Part shown: in pieces, positions 1-10,325 of the stretch | Layout of the letters: every line of letters starts with the position of its first letter | Numbering within the stretch: the first letter of the stretch is position 1 | From: Bombyx mori | Lineage: Eukaryota; Arthropoda; Insecta; Lepidoptera; Bombycidae | NCBI RefSeq assembly: GCF_030269925.1 | Contig: NC_085117.1 | Coordinates: 11,656,731-11,720,730, forward strand | Direction of reading: 5' to 3' | DNA length: 64,000 nt | Made by a program: the position numbers and the translations under genes | Notes under the pieces: model-generated | What the model saw: the letters and a program-made list of their open reading frames with translations, nothing else | The model's database searches: none | Told to the model about the DNA's origin: nothing

Positions 1-535
1 GTTTCCCTGTGGCTTTCATGTTGGCCATTTCTTCTAGCGCCATTTTGACCTCATTGGTACGTATTGGAGGTATAAGTCCAATGTTCCTGCCCACGTTTGT
101 GAGCTGTATAGCAGCTTGAGTAGGGTTCAGTAGCTGTTCATAATATTTATGCAAGGCTGATAGGACATCCTTATCCTTATAGAGTAGCTCACCATTTGGA
201 TCTCTACCAGCCCTTCATCTCTCGGGCTCCCTCGTGATCCGAAAACGCTGTTTAGCAAGCTTAAATATACATTTTTGACCTTCTTTTCTTTACGGTTGCT
301 CGTACATGGTCTTTAGGGAATCAGCGCGCTCCACTGCCACTATTATCTTAGTCTCATTTTTTATTCTTTTATATCTTTCTTGGTCCTTTGTAGTTTGGGT
401 GGACTGCCAGGTCTTAAAGGCATATTTTTTACTTGAATTGCATTTTGTACTGCTTCTGTCCACGACCAAGTCTCTTTATTGCTTATTCTACCACCTTTTG
501 TACGACCAAGAGTAATATAATATTAGCAGCTTTTA
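1..535 (-). pseudogene. RTE-clade LINE fragment, endonuclease-RT linker
   Basis: Read on the minus strand, this stretch gives peptide pieces typical of the region between the endonuclease and the reverse transcriptase of RTE-type LINEs. One example is a piece reading IGLIPPIRTNEVKMALEEM, followed by a match to the 'KATGPD' region that opens the RT domain; another is a TWSWTEAVQ-like motif near position 470. Several frame breaks are present, so it is a dead fragment. It continues off the left edge of the window. The family assignment comes from remembered RTE proteins, not from a search. Confidence 0.55.
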
Positions 536-607
536 CAATAGATTTATATTTTAATATTTTATTATTATATTTTGTAATACAATGATAATTAAAGAAATTA
601 AAATATT

Positions 608-948
608 ATATACAAATGTCCACGATTGACTTCCACGGTGAAGGAATAACATAGGTAGTGTAATAAAAACCAAGGCCGCAAAATTATAATTTGCGTAATT
701 ACTGGTGGTAGGACCTCTTGCAAGTCCGCACGGGTAGGTACCACCGCCCTACCTATTTCTGCCGTGAAGCAGTAATGCATTTCGGTTTGAAGGATGAGGC
801 AGCCGTTGTAACTATACTAAGACCTTAGAACTCATATCTCAAGGTGGGTGGTGCCATTTACGTTGTAGATATCTTTGGGCTGCGGTAACCACTTAACCCC
901 AGGTGGACTGTGAGCTCGTCCACCCATATATGCATTAAAAAAAATTGT
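608..948 (+). mobile_element. Bm1: Bm1 SINE, 5'-truncated
   Basis: The copy starts in the middle body (CACGATTGACTTCCACGG) and carries the diagnostic GGTGGTAGGACCTCTTG and GCCGTGAAGCAGTAATG blocks. It ends in CTCGTCCACCCAT plus an A-run. The tRNA-like head is missing. Bm1 is the abundant silkworm SINE; this copy is one of the clues to the organism. Confidence 0.85.
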
Positions 949-1395
949 CATAGACTTTGAAGTTGGTTTAAAATGAAATTTATTTTAACTTTAGCTTCCA
1001 ATCATATTTAAAACTGACGATTATGTCTAAATACTTGTTTGAATCAGCAATAGTTAGTTATGATTTTCCGAATTTTATTCAGTAGAGGAATCTAATTTTG
1101 TTGTCATTATTTATAGTAATAAAATATGATAAATGTGTCAATTTCATAACAAAGATTCATAATGGATAGCAACAGCGCAATTTAAAATTGAAAGCCTTTA
1201 TGACCTAGCAGTCCACTCAAACTTCTAAAGATCAAGGATATTAAAAAAGAAGAAAGAAGAAGACAATAATAAGATAAAGAAGAATAAAAATAAATTGATA
1301 AGATAGACAAGAAGAAATACGAAAATAATAGTAGTGGAGTGCGCAAATTACCAAAAGACAATTTACGAGCAATTGGAAACCAAAGGAAGGTCATA
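949..1395. other. AT-rich stretch, no gene seen
   Basis: No convincing coding region is present. Positions 1230-1330 are purine-rich (AAG/AAGA runs), and an open frame on the minus strand there is only low-complexity leucine/serine/phenylalanine sequence. It may be the decayed linker of the neighbouring RTE LINE. Confidence 0.4.
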
Positions 1396-2500
1396 TTTCA
1401 AATGTCAACGTTTTCAGAACACCACTGAAGTATGAAACTATGCAGAACACAAAGGATTCCGCTAAACGTAAAATAGATAAAGGTCTAAATGTTAAAAAAG
1501 TACGAGCTACTGAACAAAGATAAGGCCCTATCAGCCTGGCATCAATATTATCATCAGCTACTCAACCCGCTACATAGGTCGAAAGCGTAGGTAGGAATAT
1601 TGGAAATATACCTCCAATACTTCCCAGTGAGGTCAGCTAAAGTAGATGGTGAACAAGAAAGCCACGGGGTCTAACGATATAACACGGATTCCTGTCGCTC
1701 ACCAACCTCTTCAATTGTATGTTACTCTCTTCCAAAATGCCGATTGGGCACCACAGTTCCTATTCATAAGGGGAAGGGCAGCAACTAAGAATGTAACAAC
1801 TATCACAGAATAAAACTGGCAAGAGATATTATGAAGCTATATGAAGGAATTGTTGTCAACTGCCTGAAATCAGAGTATTCACTGTCCATTATCTAACTAT
1901 GACAATGGCTTTGTCTAACACCGATCCTGTTTGTTCTAAACGCTCGCTGCAGAGTATCGTGCAAAATGTCGACCATTGCAAGTCGCATTCTGAGACATGG
2001 AAAGCATTTGACCACGTCTCAAGGGATACCTACCACCCGGTGTAGCCTTCGCAAGAACGTGTCCGAACATTATGGTAACATCATAGCAGACATGTACATA
2101 CATGCATGCGAGATAAGTGGTATGAACAATAGTGATTCAAACAAAACCATTAGCAGTTACAGAAAAGGTGCATCATCAAGGCTCAGTACATAGTTACTTC
2201 CTGTATTGCTTGATATTCGACTCACTTAGTGGTGCAGTCCTCAGCCTCGTGGACTTACTTGTGGATGATGCAGACGACTTTGCTATCTGCTCTGACAGAC
2301 GCAAAGAGTTACAAAAGTCATTTCTTTCGCTGTATAACAGGCCCGTGGCCTAATGTTGAGTGTTGCCAAAATCAACATCTCTTAATAACCCAGACCCAGG
2401 TGATGACAACAGTCCGATTCCCATCCCACCAACTTGTAGCAACATACAATCAATGTGCATATCTGATACAACCTAGGAAGATATAAACGTATTTTCAGCA
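1396..2500 (+). pseudogene. RTE-clade LINE reverse transcriptase, decayed
   Basis: In shifting plus-strand frames I read remnants of RTE reverse transcriptase in the right order: a KKATGSNDI-like start near 1655, an IPIHKGKG-type motif near 1765, an NYHRIKLARDIMKLYE piece near 1805, YGNIIADMY near 2075, and a DADDFAICSDRRKEL piece (the degenerate catalytic YADD box) near 2265. Stops and frameshifts separate them. The fragment has the opposite orientation to the RTE piece at 1-535, so the two are not one simple copy. Confidence 0.6.
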
Positions 2501-2519
2501 AAATTAATCTACTCCTTTG

Positions 2520-3330
2520 AAAATAAATAACAAGTATATAAAAATGAAAAAAAAAAACATCTCTTTTACTTACTCTGATATTTCATTATTCTTCTATGAC
2601 GAACAGAGTTTTTAAATAAATGGCATATATTGAGTGTTATTTGATTTATTTTTGCTAGTATTACATTGGTAAAAATATTCATGTTATGAAACAATTTGAC
2701 TTAGCATTTGGTTGGTACTATGAGTTTACAGATACATATTGTGATTACTGCAGTTTTTTTACTCTTTAATGAATTGGCGATTATGCCAAATGCACATTGC
2801 ATTAAATGCATAAATTACAAAGACCAAGAATCAATAGTACATTTACCTTATTTTCCTAAGAAATAAACACCTATGTTTACACATGTAAAACTATTAGAAA
2901 ACTAAAGCAAATATAATTAAGCAAAAAGCAAGTCCCATAGTAAGTTTATGATAAATATTCAGAGATAAATAAATGTTTTTGCTTATCAGACATTGTTTGA
3001 GATATTATTATATATTCCACATATTATGAGTACTATTAAACATTGTTGTTTTAAAGACCATGAGTAATTTAATACAACAATATTATAGCACTAGTGTTTT
3101 GCTAGCCTAAAATGAAGAAATTAGTAAAACTAGCCTTAATTTTACCAAAAGCAAGTTTCACTTTTATAAAGGCCACAATAATTTTGGTAATGTGATAAAA
3201 TAAATGGGTACTAGAATCAGATATGATAAACACCCAACCTACATCTCAGAACAATATTTAAATTATAAAGGCAATAATTGATCTGCAGTACATGCACCAG
3301 CATGACAGTTTTCCCAATATAGAGAACATT
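2520..3330. other. AT-rich intergenic spacer
   Basis: No gene is seen. The stretch lies downstream of the Uev1A 3' end and holds only AT-rich sequence and a short A-run near 2545. Confidence 0.4.
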
Positions 3331-3333
3331 TAA

Positions 3334-3339
3334 TTTATT
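3334..3339 (-). terminator. Polyadenylation signal of Uev1A
   Basis: AATAAA on the minus strand, about 60 bases past the Uev1A stop codon. It would give a short 3' UTR. Confidence 0.5.
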
Positions 3340-3397
3340 TTAAAATTATTGTTTTATGTGAAAGTAGATTGGGCCTGTTGAGACTTGATTGAAGGAA

Positions 3398-4077
3398 CTA
3401 GAAAGTGCTTCCCTCTGGTGGCTGAGAAAGCTTCATGTTATCTTTAAGAGTCATGAGACGTCTCACTTCTTGAAGAACTGTTTTGATGGTATAGTCACGC
3501 TGCCATCTAGCAAGAATTGGGACTTGTCTATTATCCACCTGATAATTTAAATATATGTTAATATAGTTTGTTCATCAAAAGGTAATGTTTGGCAATATAT
3601 TCAACATAACATTATACTTACAAGTCCAGTTTGACTATTGACACAGTTCATATGAATCCTAGAAATAAAGCGGGCTGTTGGTGGCTCATCAGGGTATCGT
3701 GTTCCACATTCAATTTTAAGGGAGTACATTCTATTCTCGTAGGGTGTCTGTAATTTTAAATTATAAAAAAGTAGTTTAGATATCACAGATAAAAAAAGTA
3801 TTTAAAAAAACTTTACCCTTGGTGGGCCAATAATCATTCCAGTCCAATGAGTAAGAGTCATATCATCATCGCTTTCAAGACCCCAAGAAATGGTTCCATC
3901 GCCCACTCCCTTTTGGCCTTGTTCAAGTTCTTCTAAGAGACGAAAATTCCGTGGCACCACTAAATTGGTAAAAAAAAATAAGTAAAGTTAATATTTATTG
4001 TTCACATGTTTACACAAGAAGAGAAAATCTATAGATCGAAAAAAAATCTTACCAACGCCTGATGACGGATTCGCCAT
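3398..4077 (-). CDS. Uev1A: Ubiquitin-conjugating enzyme E2 variant (UEV1/UBE2V family)
   Basis: Four exons: 4077-4053, 3959-3817, 3747-3622 and 3538-3398, with GT-AG introns and matching phases. They total 435 nt, or 144 residues, against 145-147 in human UBE2V1/2. The protein starts [19 protein letters not shown] and contains [14 protein letters not shown], the [13 protein letters not shown] core and MKLSQPPEG near the C-terminus; these align almost end to end with the family as I remember it. UEV proteins have the E2 fold but lack the active-site cysteine; where an E2 would carry it, this protein reads around [14 protein letters not shown]. The known role is to pair with Ubc13/UBE2N to build K63-linked ubiquitin chains in immune (IMD/TAK1) and DNA-damage signalling. 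The start was chosen because exon 1 gives the family's short N-terminus and a phase-1 donor. The gene looks intact. Confidence 0.95.
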
Positions 4078-4089
4078 GATCACAGTATC

Positions 4090-4540
4090 ACCGGCTTAGA
4101 GAACTGTAAAAACTTAGATTAATTCAGTCAAGCTTTATTGCATAGGCGCTACCTAAACAGATTCGTTTTATTTAAAGTAAGTATGGCAATTTACAACAGA
4201 GTAATTGTATTTTAATTAAACTAGATTTTGTTCCAATAAAGAGAATGAAGGTTAGCAATTTTTTGTTGACTTTGACAAGTTGCATTAACCATAGATTTTT
4301 TGTTTGCTAATTCACTTAGCTAGGCGAAAGAAACAACGCAGACAGCCAAAAGTATTAGAATTTTTTTCAACACCTAATTTGAGAACTCAACTTTATTCAC
4401 GTGCTTTTGTGCATAAAGTTGAATCAAGTGTGCCTCTTATTATAAAATATTACATCTTTACCTAAGAAATTGCTGTTTAGGCTTACAGAAAGATAAAGCA
4501 TTCTTTATATTTTTATTATCGATAGGATATGCTCTTCTTG
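4090..4540. other. Spacer with probable Uev1A promoter
   Basis: This AT-rich stretch lies between the Uev1A start (minus strand) and a mariner relic. The Uev1A promoter and 5' UTR should be here. I could not pick out a convincing TATA box or initiator. Confidence 0.3.
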
Positions 4541-4544
4541 AAGA

Positions 4545-5345
4545 AGTCAGATGTACGAGAGCCAACAAAATTTTTGTACTGACTCTCAAGCATTATTTTT
4601 TTCCCTGCCAAGAACTTGTCCAGGCTTTGAAACAAGGAACAGACTGTCGGCGCAAGGCCTGCTGAGTACGGTGGATGACGCAAAACTTCCAACTAGTTCA
4701 TATAGCTCAGAGACCATCTGTTGTACTGTATGAGGTCGGACGTTATCATGTAGAAGCAGCCAGGATGAGCGATTAAGGCTGGTCTGAGATTCGCGAGCTT
4801 CTCAGTTATTGTGCTACAGTAGGCATCCGCAGTAGAGGTAAGAGGAAAGTAAGAATTTATGATGAATTATATCGGCAGTAGACCAAAGAGTGACCATGAC
4901 TTTTTATGGATAAGTTTTCGCAAGCATTGCCTAAGTGCTGAACTAGAGTCCAATCAACATTTTGACCACTTACGTTTATTAAAAAGAATCCATTTTTCAT
5001 CGCAAGTGATAATGCCGTTTAAAATCATTTTGTTTCTGCGTCTGTTAAGCAACGTAAGGCAGATCTTAACGCATTCATCGTTCTGGCTATCATTCAATTC
5101 GTGCAGTAGGCACTTATCAAGTTGTTTTATTTTGCCAATTTGACCCAACTGAACCAATATTGTTTTGATGCAACTTCGAAAACTTCCACAGTCGTTTTAA
5201 TTCGTCGTTGTTACTTTGGTTTTTGGGCGTGAGCGGGTTTCGTATTTTAGACCAGAATTTCTATGTTGGAAGCCATTAACGAATTGTTTGTTCGCTTGTA
5301 GTATTCACTCAGTACACATCATTAATGTTGGGCATCGACATCAAC
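4545..5345 (-). pseudogene. Mariner-family transposase relic
   Basis: The frame at 5157-4954 reads LGQIGKIKQLDKCLLHEL and then ITCDEKWILF, the classic mariner LDKWVPHEL and TCDEKW (first catalytic Asp) segments. Farther along the minus strand, broken frames give HDNVRPHTVQQM (second Asp, HDNARPH box) near 4750. After a frameshift there is a remnant of the YSPDLAP-DYH region near 4670-4600. Multiple frameshifts and stops make it inactive. Terminal repeats were not recognised. Confidence 0.7.
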
Positions 5346-5733
5346 CCCACAAAAAACACAGCCGGGCTCTTCGATAGAGATCGCTGCGACCGATGCGGGT
5401 TCCTACTCGGTCGACTCTATCCCATGATTTGAAAGCGAACTAAGTTGTGTTTTCACTATTGTGGTTTCTTTCACCTCATTCGTTTTAGGTCTATGATTTG
5501 CATTTTAGTATTATAAACAATAATATAGACAAATCATAATCAATAATAAGTACAGCAAAGGACAGAAACAAATGGAAATCCTTACACCCGTATCTTTAGT
5601 CGTTTACACGAGCTTAACTCGACTCGACTCAACCTCCAACGCGCGTTTTTGTACGATTAGTCGTAAAAATAAACTCCACTCAAACGTACTTGGAAAATTT
5701 TCCTAACCGGAGTGAAGTAAGCGAACTGTCAAG

Positions 5734-5759
5734 TCAAGGTACGTCGCGACGTACCTTGA
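5734..5759. repeat. Perfect 26-bp palindrome in element A
   Basis: The two 13-base halves are exact inverted copies, centred on TACGTCGCGACGTA. The same subterminal site is kept in element B at 10273-10294, which suggests a binding site for an element-encoded protein (inference). Confidence 0.8.
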
Positions 5760-5762
5760 ACG

Positions 5763-5876
5763 TTTCTCAAGGCTGGTTTTCTATCAATGTCCAAATAGTC
5801 TGTGGACCGCAAATGGATGTATATGATATTGTTGTGCAATGGCCTGGATCTGTGCATGATTCCCGCATATTTTGAT
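5763..5876 (+). pseudogene. Harbinger transposase fragment
   Basis: The peptide GWFSINVQIVCGPQMD, then IVVQWPGSVHDSRIF, matches the intact transposase of element B (about residues 178-210) nearly exactly. Everything before and after this piece is deleted. Confidence 0.85.
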
Positions 5877-6215
5877 AATTTAATTTTGATAATATTTATT
5901 AATAAAGTAAATAGTTCGCAGTTAGACATTTGAAACTCTTTATTTTATTTACCTACATAAGAGTCATATTTTGCTTACTACCTGATAAATAAAGTCAATG
6001 CGATTATAAGTTTTATTTATATAATAATAAACTGGTGGTTGTGGAAAAGCACTTCAACAACACGATGCAACCAAAATCACACAAAAGCGGCGAATAAAAA
6101 TACAAAGCCGGATCCGAAATCTAAAATAATAATAGGTTAGAAAATAAATAATACACTTTCAGATTTACCGCACGCACACATATTTACGATTAACTCAGCA
6201 ACCAAAACATCAAAC

Positions 6216-7542
6216 CAATGAAGTAGGAAACCTATGGAAATGAAACGTCAACCAAAATTTCGTGCCACTGTGACGTCATCTGGCCACAAAACATGGCGGC
6301 TTTAGTGCTGTACAAAAGATTTCAATGTTATCAGGTTTTATCGATAAACGTTCTTGGCTCATTTTATTTTAAATATTGTTGAGTATTATTTATTTGTAGA
6401 ATTTATACTTTAATGGGAAGTAAGTAGGTATATTGTTATGTGCAAATATGATATGATTTAGATGGGTGAAATCTAAGACAAGTTCGTCCTTCGAATTTGC
6501 CAAGTAAACGATATGATGATTTTTAAAAGTTGCTACACTGATTTTATAAAGTTGTCGTTTGTCGCAAAACATAAAGATATGGCGTAGTTCAAAGCCATCA
6601 GCCCATTTCTAGCATGCTAAACGTTATCGTATTTTGAGTACGTGTTTTTCTTAGACTATAACAATGTATTTTAATTGTTTTGCTGACTCTAAAGTCCGTA
6701 ACATACTACCGCAGCGCACCCCAAGGAAGGTGCGCCGCACCATTTGAATCACTTTCGCTTGAGAGTGATTCAAATTTTAAACTTATCAAGGGACCGCGTG
6801 AAAAAAAAACACCTACAGAACATTTATTCATTAATTACAAACGTCATTCCTTGTGACTTCCTCTCTAAAATCACTTAATTATTAAATATTTAACAAATTT
6901 ACAATAGTGTTTTACTCACTGCGGAATAAAACTATTTTATTTTTAATAGTTCCGATATGTCGGTAGCCTTTTTCCCGAAATATCTAAACAGAATGTCTAA
7001 ATATGTTTTGATGACATATTTTAAAGTGGTATTTATGATTAGTGTCATGATCAATAGATTCCGACCGAAAAATGGATTTTTCGGATGAGGGCTCCATAAT
7101 AAATTTAAATACATATGATAATAGTTTTAGGGCATCGACTTTCTTGAGATCCTATAAAATACGTTTTAATTATTATTTTTGTATGTTTTAAGCATGATAA
7201 ATTATGAAATTTTATATAATCAATCATATTAAATCGATATCAAAGTCAATAAATAATGTACAACCCAAAACAGACGGCCGAATTGACGTGACAATGACAT
7301 TTGGCGCGCTAAGCATGGCGGATTTTCGGCCTCATTAGACGGAGACGGAGATATTTACGTATATTCATGTTTCATTTTATGTACGCACTGAAATACTGTT
7401 ATATTGTTTTCCTGCGAGTTAAAGTGCTGAGTAAGAACGAGATAGATATATGTTTATGTATGTGCCTTCAAAATGGGTGCTATTTATATAAGCAATTGTA
7501 CGTATAGAACAATATGTCGTGTCCCTACTATATAGGTCTATG
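6216..7542. mobile_element. hAT-like non-autonomous element nested in Harbinger A
   Basis: The insert is bounded by an exact 8-bp duplication, CATCAAAC, at 6208-6215 and 7543-7550. The same place in element B (near 15190) has one copy and no insert, so it is an empty site. The insert starts CAATGAAGTAGG and ends CTATATAGGTCTATG; the ends begin CA and finish TG and are only loosely inverted. An 8-bp duplication is usual for hAT elements. No transposase is recognisable inside. It contains a 12-bp perfect hairpin at 6742-6775. Confidence 0.65.
6742..6775. repeat. Hairpin with 12-bp perfect arms
   Basis: The arm ATTTGAATCACT pairs with AGTGATTCAAAT across a 10-nt loop inside the hAT-like insert. 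Function is unknown. Confidence 0.7.
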
Positions 7543-7810
7543 CATCAAACAAGTTCATCTAGTGTCAAACAGACAGCGGCAGCTTGACTTTGACATTAAA
7601 CAATGACCATAGCCTACAGAACTCTATGGGTTTGATGCTAGCTTGATCAAATTTTCATCATTATTACCTCACTCGAGGACAGTTGAGGAATATTGTAATG
7701 GTCGACTAAAAATACCAAACTCGAGTAAGTTTGGAGAGAATGCTCGAGCATCATCGGATGAGTTAAGAGTGGAGGACTATTTTACGAAACGTCTAAAGAT
7801 ACGGGCATTA

Positions 7811-8165
7811 GGCCTCGTGCCTTAATCGAAAGACAAGCTGTTAAGAGGAGAGATAAGCCGAATGCCGAGAATATGTTTTAGTTAATGTTAATTTATAGTT
7901 TTCTTAACTCTATGATTATCATTTTATGCTTATTTATAAAAGTTTAAATCTAACAGCAATAAAGACTTATTTATTTTATTATAAACAAACAGACTAAAAG
8001 TTAGATTTTCAAATATAAGAAAATAAATATATCACATTTTATTCGCATTTTCTGTATTTAAAAAAAAGAGAGTGTGGAACATAGCAACCACTTAATGAAT
8101 AAATTTAAAATAAGTGAAACAATAAAGACAATCAATTTTGTCGTGGATTTTGACAGTAATAAAAA
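7811..8165. other. AT-rich spacer, no gene seen
   Basis: This short AT-rich stretch lies between Harbinger A and the Jockey LINE relic. Nothing recognisable. Confidence 0.4.
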
Positions 8166-8169
8166 ACAT

Positions 8170-10012
8170 TAGAAATATTATTAACTGAGAAGATCCGGCG
8201 AGAAACTCAGTGGGCTGTGTCTATGGGTTAGTTCGCTCGTCGAACTATTTGTCGTAATCGACAAGTTTGACGAGGACGGTGAACGGTGCTTGAGGGCCTT
8301 AGAAGCACCGAGAGTGAATCCGGGGGGTCCGACAAGACATGTTTCGGGCGACGCGACGGTGCCTTTGCGTTGACCCGTCGCGGTGGGTCACGATAAGATA
8401 GTTTTTCGTGTCGCACCGCTTTGTCGAAGTAGCGTTCTGACGCTTCTTTAAGATACTTACGCATGGGTTTAAGTCGTCGTGAAGATCTACATCCCTCATA
8501 TACCACGGTGCTCCGACGGCTTTCCTGCAGAAACGGGATTGGATGACCTGGAGTGTTAATGTATGTACGGGCCGCGTGAGCAAACACTACACCTGCATAG
8601 TTCATGACAGAACGTATGCAAGTTTTGTAGCGTCACCTTGGAAGGAACAATTTAGTTCACTTGCACAACATGGGGTGAGTCAACCGAGTAGTAACCCCGA
8701 TCGTTCGCGTATTGACTTAATGTGGGGACCAAATGTCATAACTCTCTTCGAAGCCCACGGTACGGGCTGGCCAAAAATTTTAATGGCGGGAATGAAGTCA
8801 CCGCACCTAATTCGTGATGAGATACTAGCAGTAGTGCCCAGAGGGCGATCCCTTTTTTATTTTATTGCTTAGATGGGTTGGAGGAGCTCACAGCCCATTC
8901 GGGTGTTAAGTGGTTACTGGAGCCCATAGACATCTACAACGTAAGAGCGTCACCCATCTTGAGATATAAGTTCTAAGGTATAGTTACAACGGCTGCCCCA
9001 CCCTTCAAACCGAAACGCACTGCTTCACGGCAGATATAGGCAGTGTGGTGGTACCTACTCGTGCGGGCTCACAAGAGGTCCTACCACCAGTAATTACTCA
9101 AATTATCATTTTGCGGGTTTGATTTTTATTACACGATGTTATTCCTTCACCATAGAAATCAATCGTGAACATTTATTATGTACGTATTTCAATAGAAAAA
9201 TTGGTACCCGCCTGCGGGATTCGAACACCGTGCATCGCTAAATACGAATGCACCGGATGTCTTATCCTTTAGACCACGACGACTTTTTAGAAGAGCCCTT
9301 TCGAAGAGCACAGCTGTACATTTCGTGGGGTTGATGTCAATGCGCCACTTCCGGAACCACCGTCCTAAATTGGTGGCCGCGATCTGGAGCTTACGATGCT
9401 CTGAACGACAGCTCACTACTCGAGTAGTAGATAGCCATACCATCTGCGAAAACGACTAACTGGATCGCCGGTGACCGGCGTATGTCGTTAATAAATAAGT
9501 TAAAATTAGATGGAAGAAAACGGAGCCTTGCGGGACTCCGGCCGAGCTATGTCGCGGTAGAAAGCGAGTTCCTTCAATTCGTTCGTTTAGATTCGTTTCC
9601 GTCCGAAGCGAACGGTTCGATAAGAAGTCTCGTATGATGAGCACGAGGCTGTCTGGCACGCTCATGTTATACAGTTTGTAAATTAAACCGTACCAGACTT
9701 TGTGGAACACCTTCGCGATATTGAAGAAGAGGGCTCCCATGGGGACTGGTCTGCTCCTATTTAGCACTGCTAAGTTGTGCTCTGTGAGGCGGTGCACTTG
9801 CTGAATGCACGAGTGTTTCGCGCGGAATCCTAGCTGTTCGTCGATCAGGATGCTTTTCGAGTTGATGAAGTCCCAGAAGCGTTTGCGTAATAGTCGCTGG
9901 TATAATTTGCCTAACACTGGCAGGAGGCTGATCCGGCGGTGAGAAATTTGAGAGGCCTGGCCCAGCGACTTTTCTCACATGTAGACCTTCGCAGATGATA
10001 AAGAATTGAAGA
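8170..10012 (-). pseudogene. Jockey-type LINE ORF2 relic (RT to C-terminus)
   Basis: Minus-strand frames give, in order: KLYQRLLRKRFWDF, IDEQLGFRAKHSCIQQVHRL, a FNIAKVFHKVW version of the FDxxKAFDxVWH box, AGVPQGSVF, and the catalytic box as FADGMAIYYSS (the second Asp is now Gly). A Bm1 SINE at 8853-9285 interrupts the copy. After it come GVVFAHAARTYINT and ASERYFDKAVRHEKL, the usual Jockey C-terminal end. Frameshifts and the lost catalytic Asp make it inactive. The 5' half (endonuclease, ORF1) is missing. Confidence 0.75.
8853..9285 (-). mobile_element. Bm1: Bm1 SINE, full length
   Basis: On the minus strand it starts with the tRNA-like head (GTCGTGGTCTAAAGGATAAG, then a GGTGTTCGAATCCCGC B-box) and runs through the whole body to CCCATCTAAGCAATAAAA. 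It sits inside the Jockey LINE relic and is therefore younger than it. Confidence 0.85.
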
Positions 10013-10272
10013 AACACAAAATTAACAATTCACACAGTTCGCTTTTCGCATTCAAGCAATAAAGTCATTTTATTGGACCCTTTAAATTGTATTTTTTTTC
10101 TCTAACTTAAATAGACTCTATCACCCGTATCTTTAGTCGTTCACACGAGCCTAACTCGACTCGACTCAACCTCCAACACGCGTTTTGGTATGATTAGTCG
10201 TAAAAATAAACTCCACTCAAACGTCCTTGGAAAAATTTCCTAACCGGAGTGAAGTGACCGAACTGTCAAGTT

Positions 10273-10294
10273 AAGGTACGTCGCGACGTACCTT
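10273..10294. repeat. 22-bp perfect palindrome in element B
   Basis: This is the counterpart of the palindrome in element A (5734-5759), lying about 30 bp before the transposase start. It has a two-base difference at the outer edge. Confidence 0.75.
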
Positions 10295-10325
10295 GAACGT
10301 TCCTCAAAACAGCGTTTAATACAAG

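Larger units (their letters stand above)
5585..7807 (+). mobile_element. Harbinger element A, internally deleted, with a nested insert
   Basis: The ends read CACCCGTATCTTTAG on the left and the reverse complement (CTAAAGATACGGG then CA) on the right, flanked by a 3-bp duplication TTA at 5582-5584 and 7808-7810. The first ~175 bp and the last ~260 bp match element B (10122-15490). The middle joins a short piece of the transposase gene directly to the region downstream of it and then to the far end, so most of both genes is missing. A 1,327-bp hAT-like insert (6216-7542) sits in the right part. It is a non-autonomous derivative. Confidence 0.85.

Noticed and set aside
1182..1394. Minus-strand open frame of 70 codons, Leu/Ser/Phe-rich, membrane-like
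   Set aside because: It is a low-complexity reading of a purine-rich stretch in a decayed LINE area, with no start context or homology.
8543..8872. Plus-strand open frame of 109 codons
   Set aside because: It is antisense to the Jockey LINE C-terminal region and has no recognisable domain.
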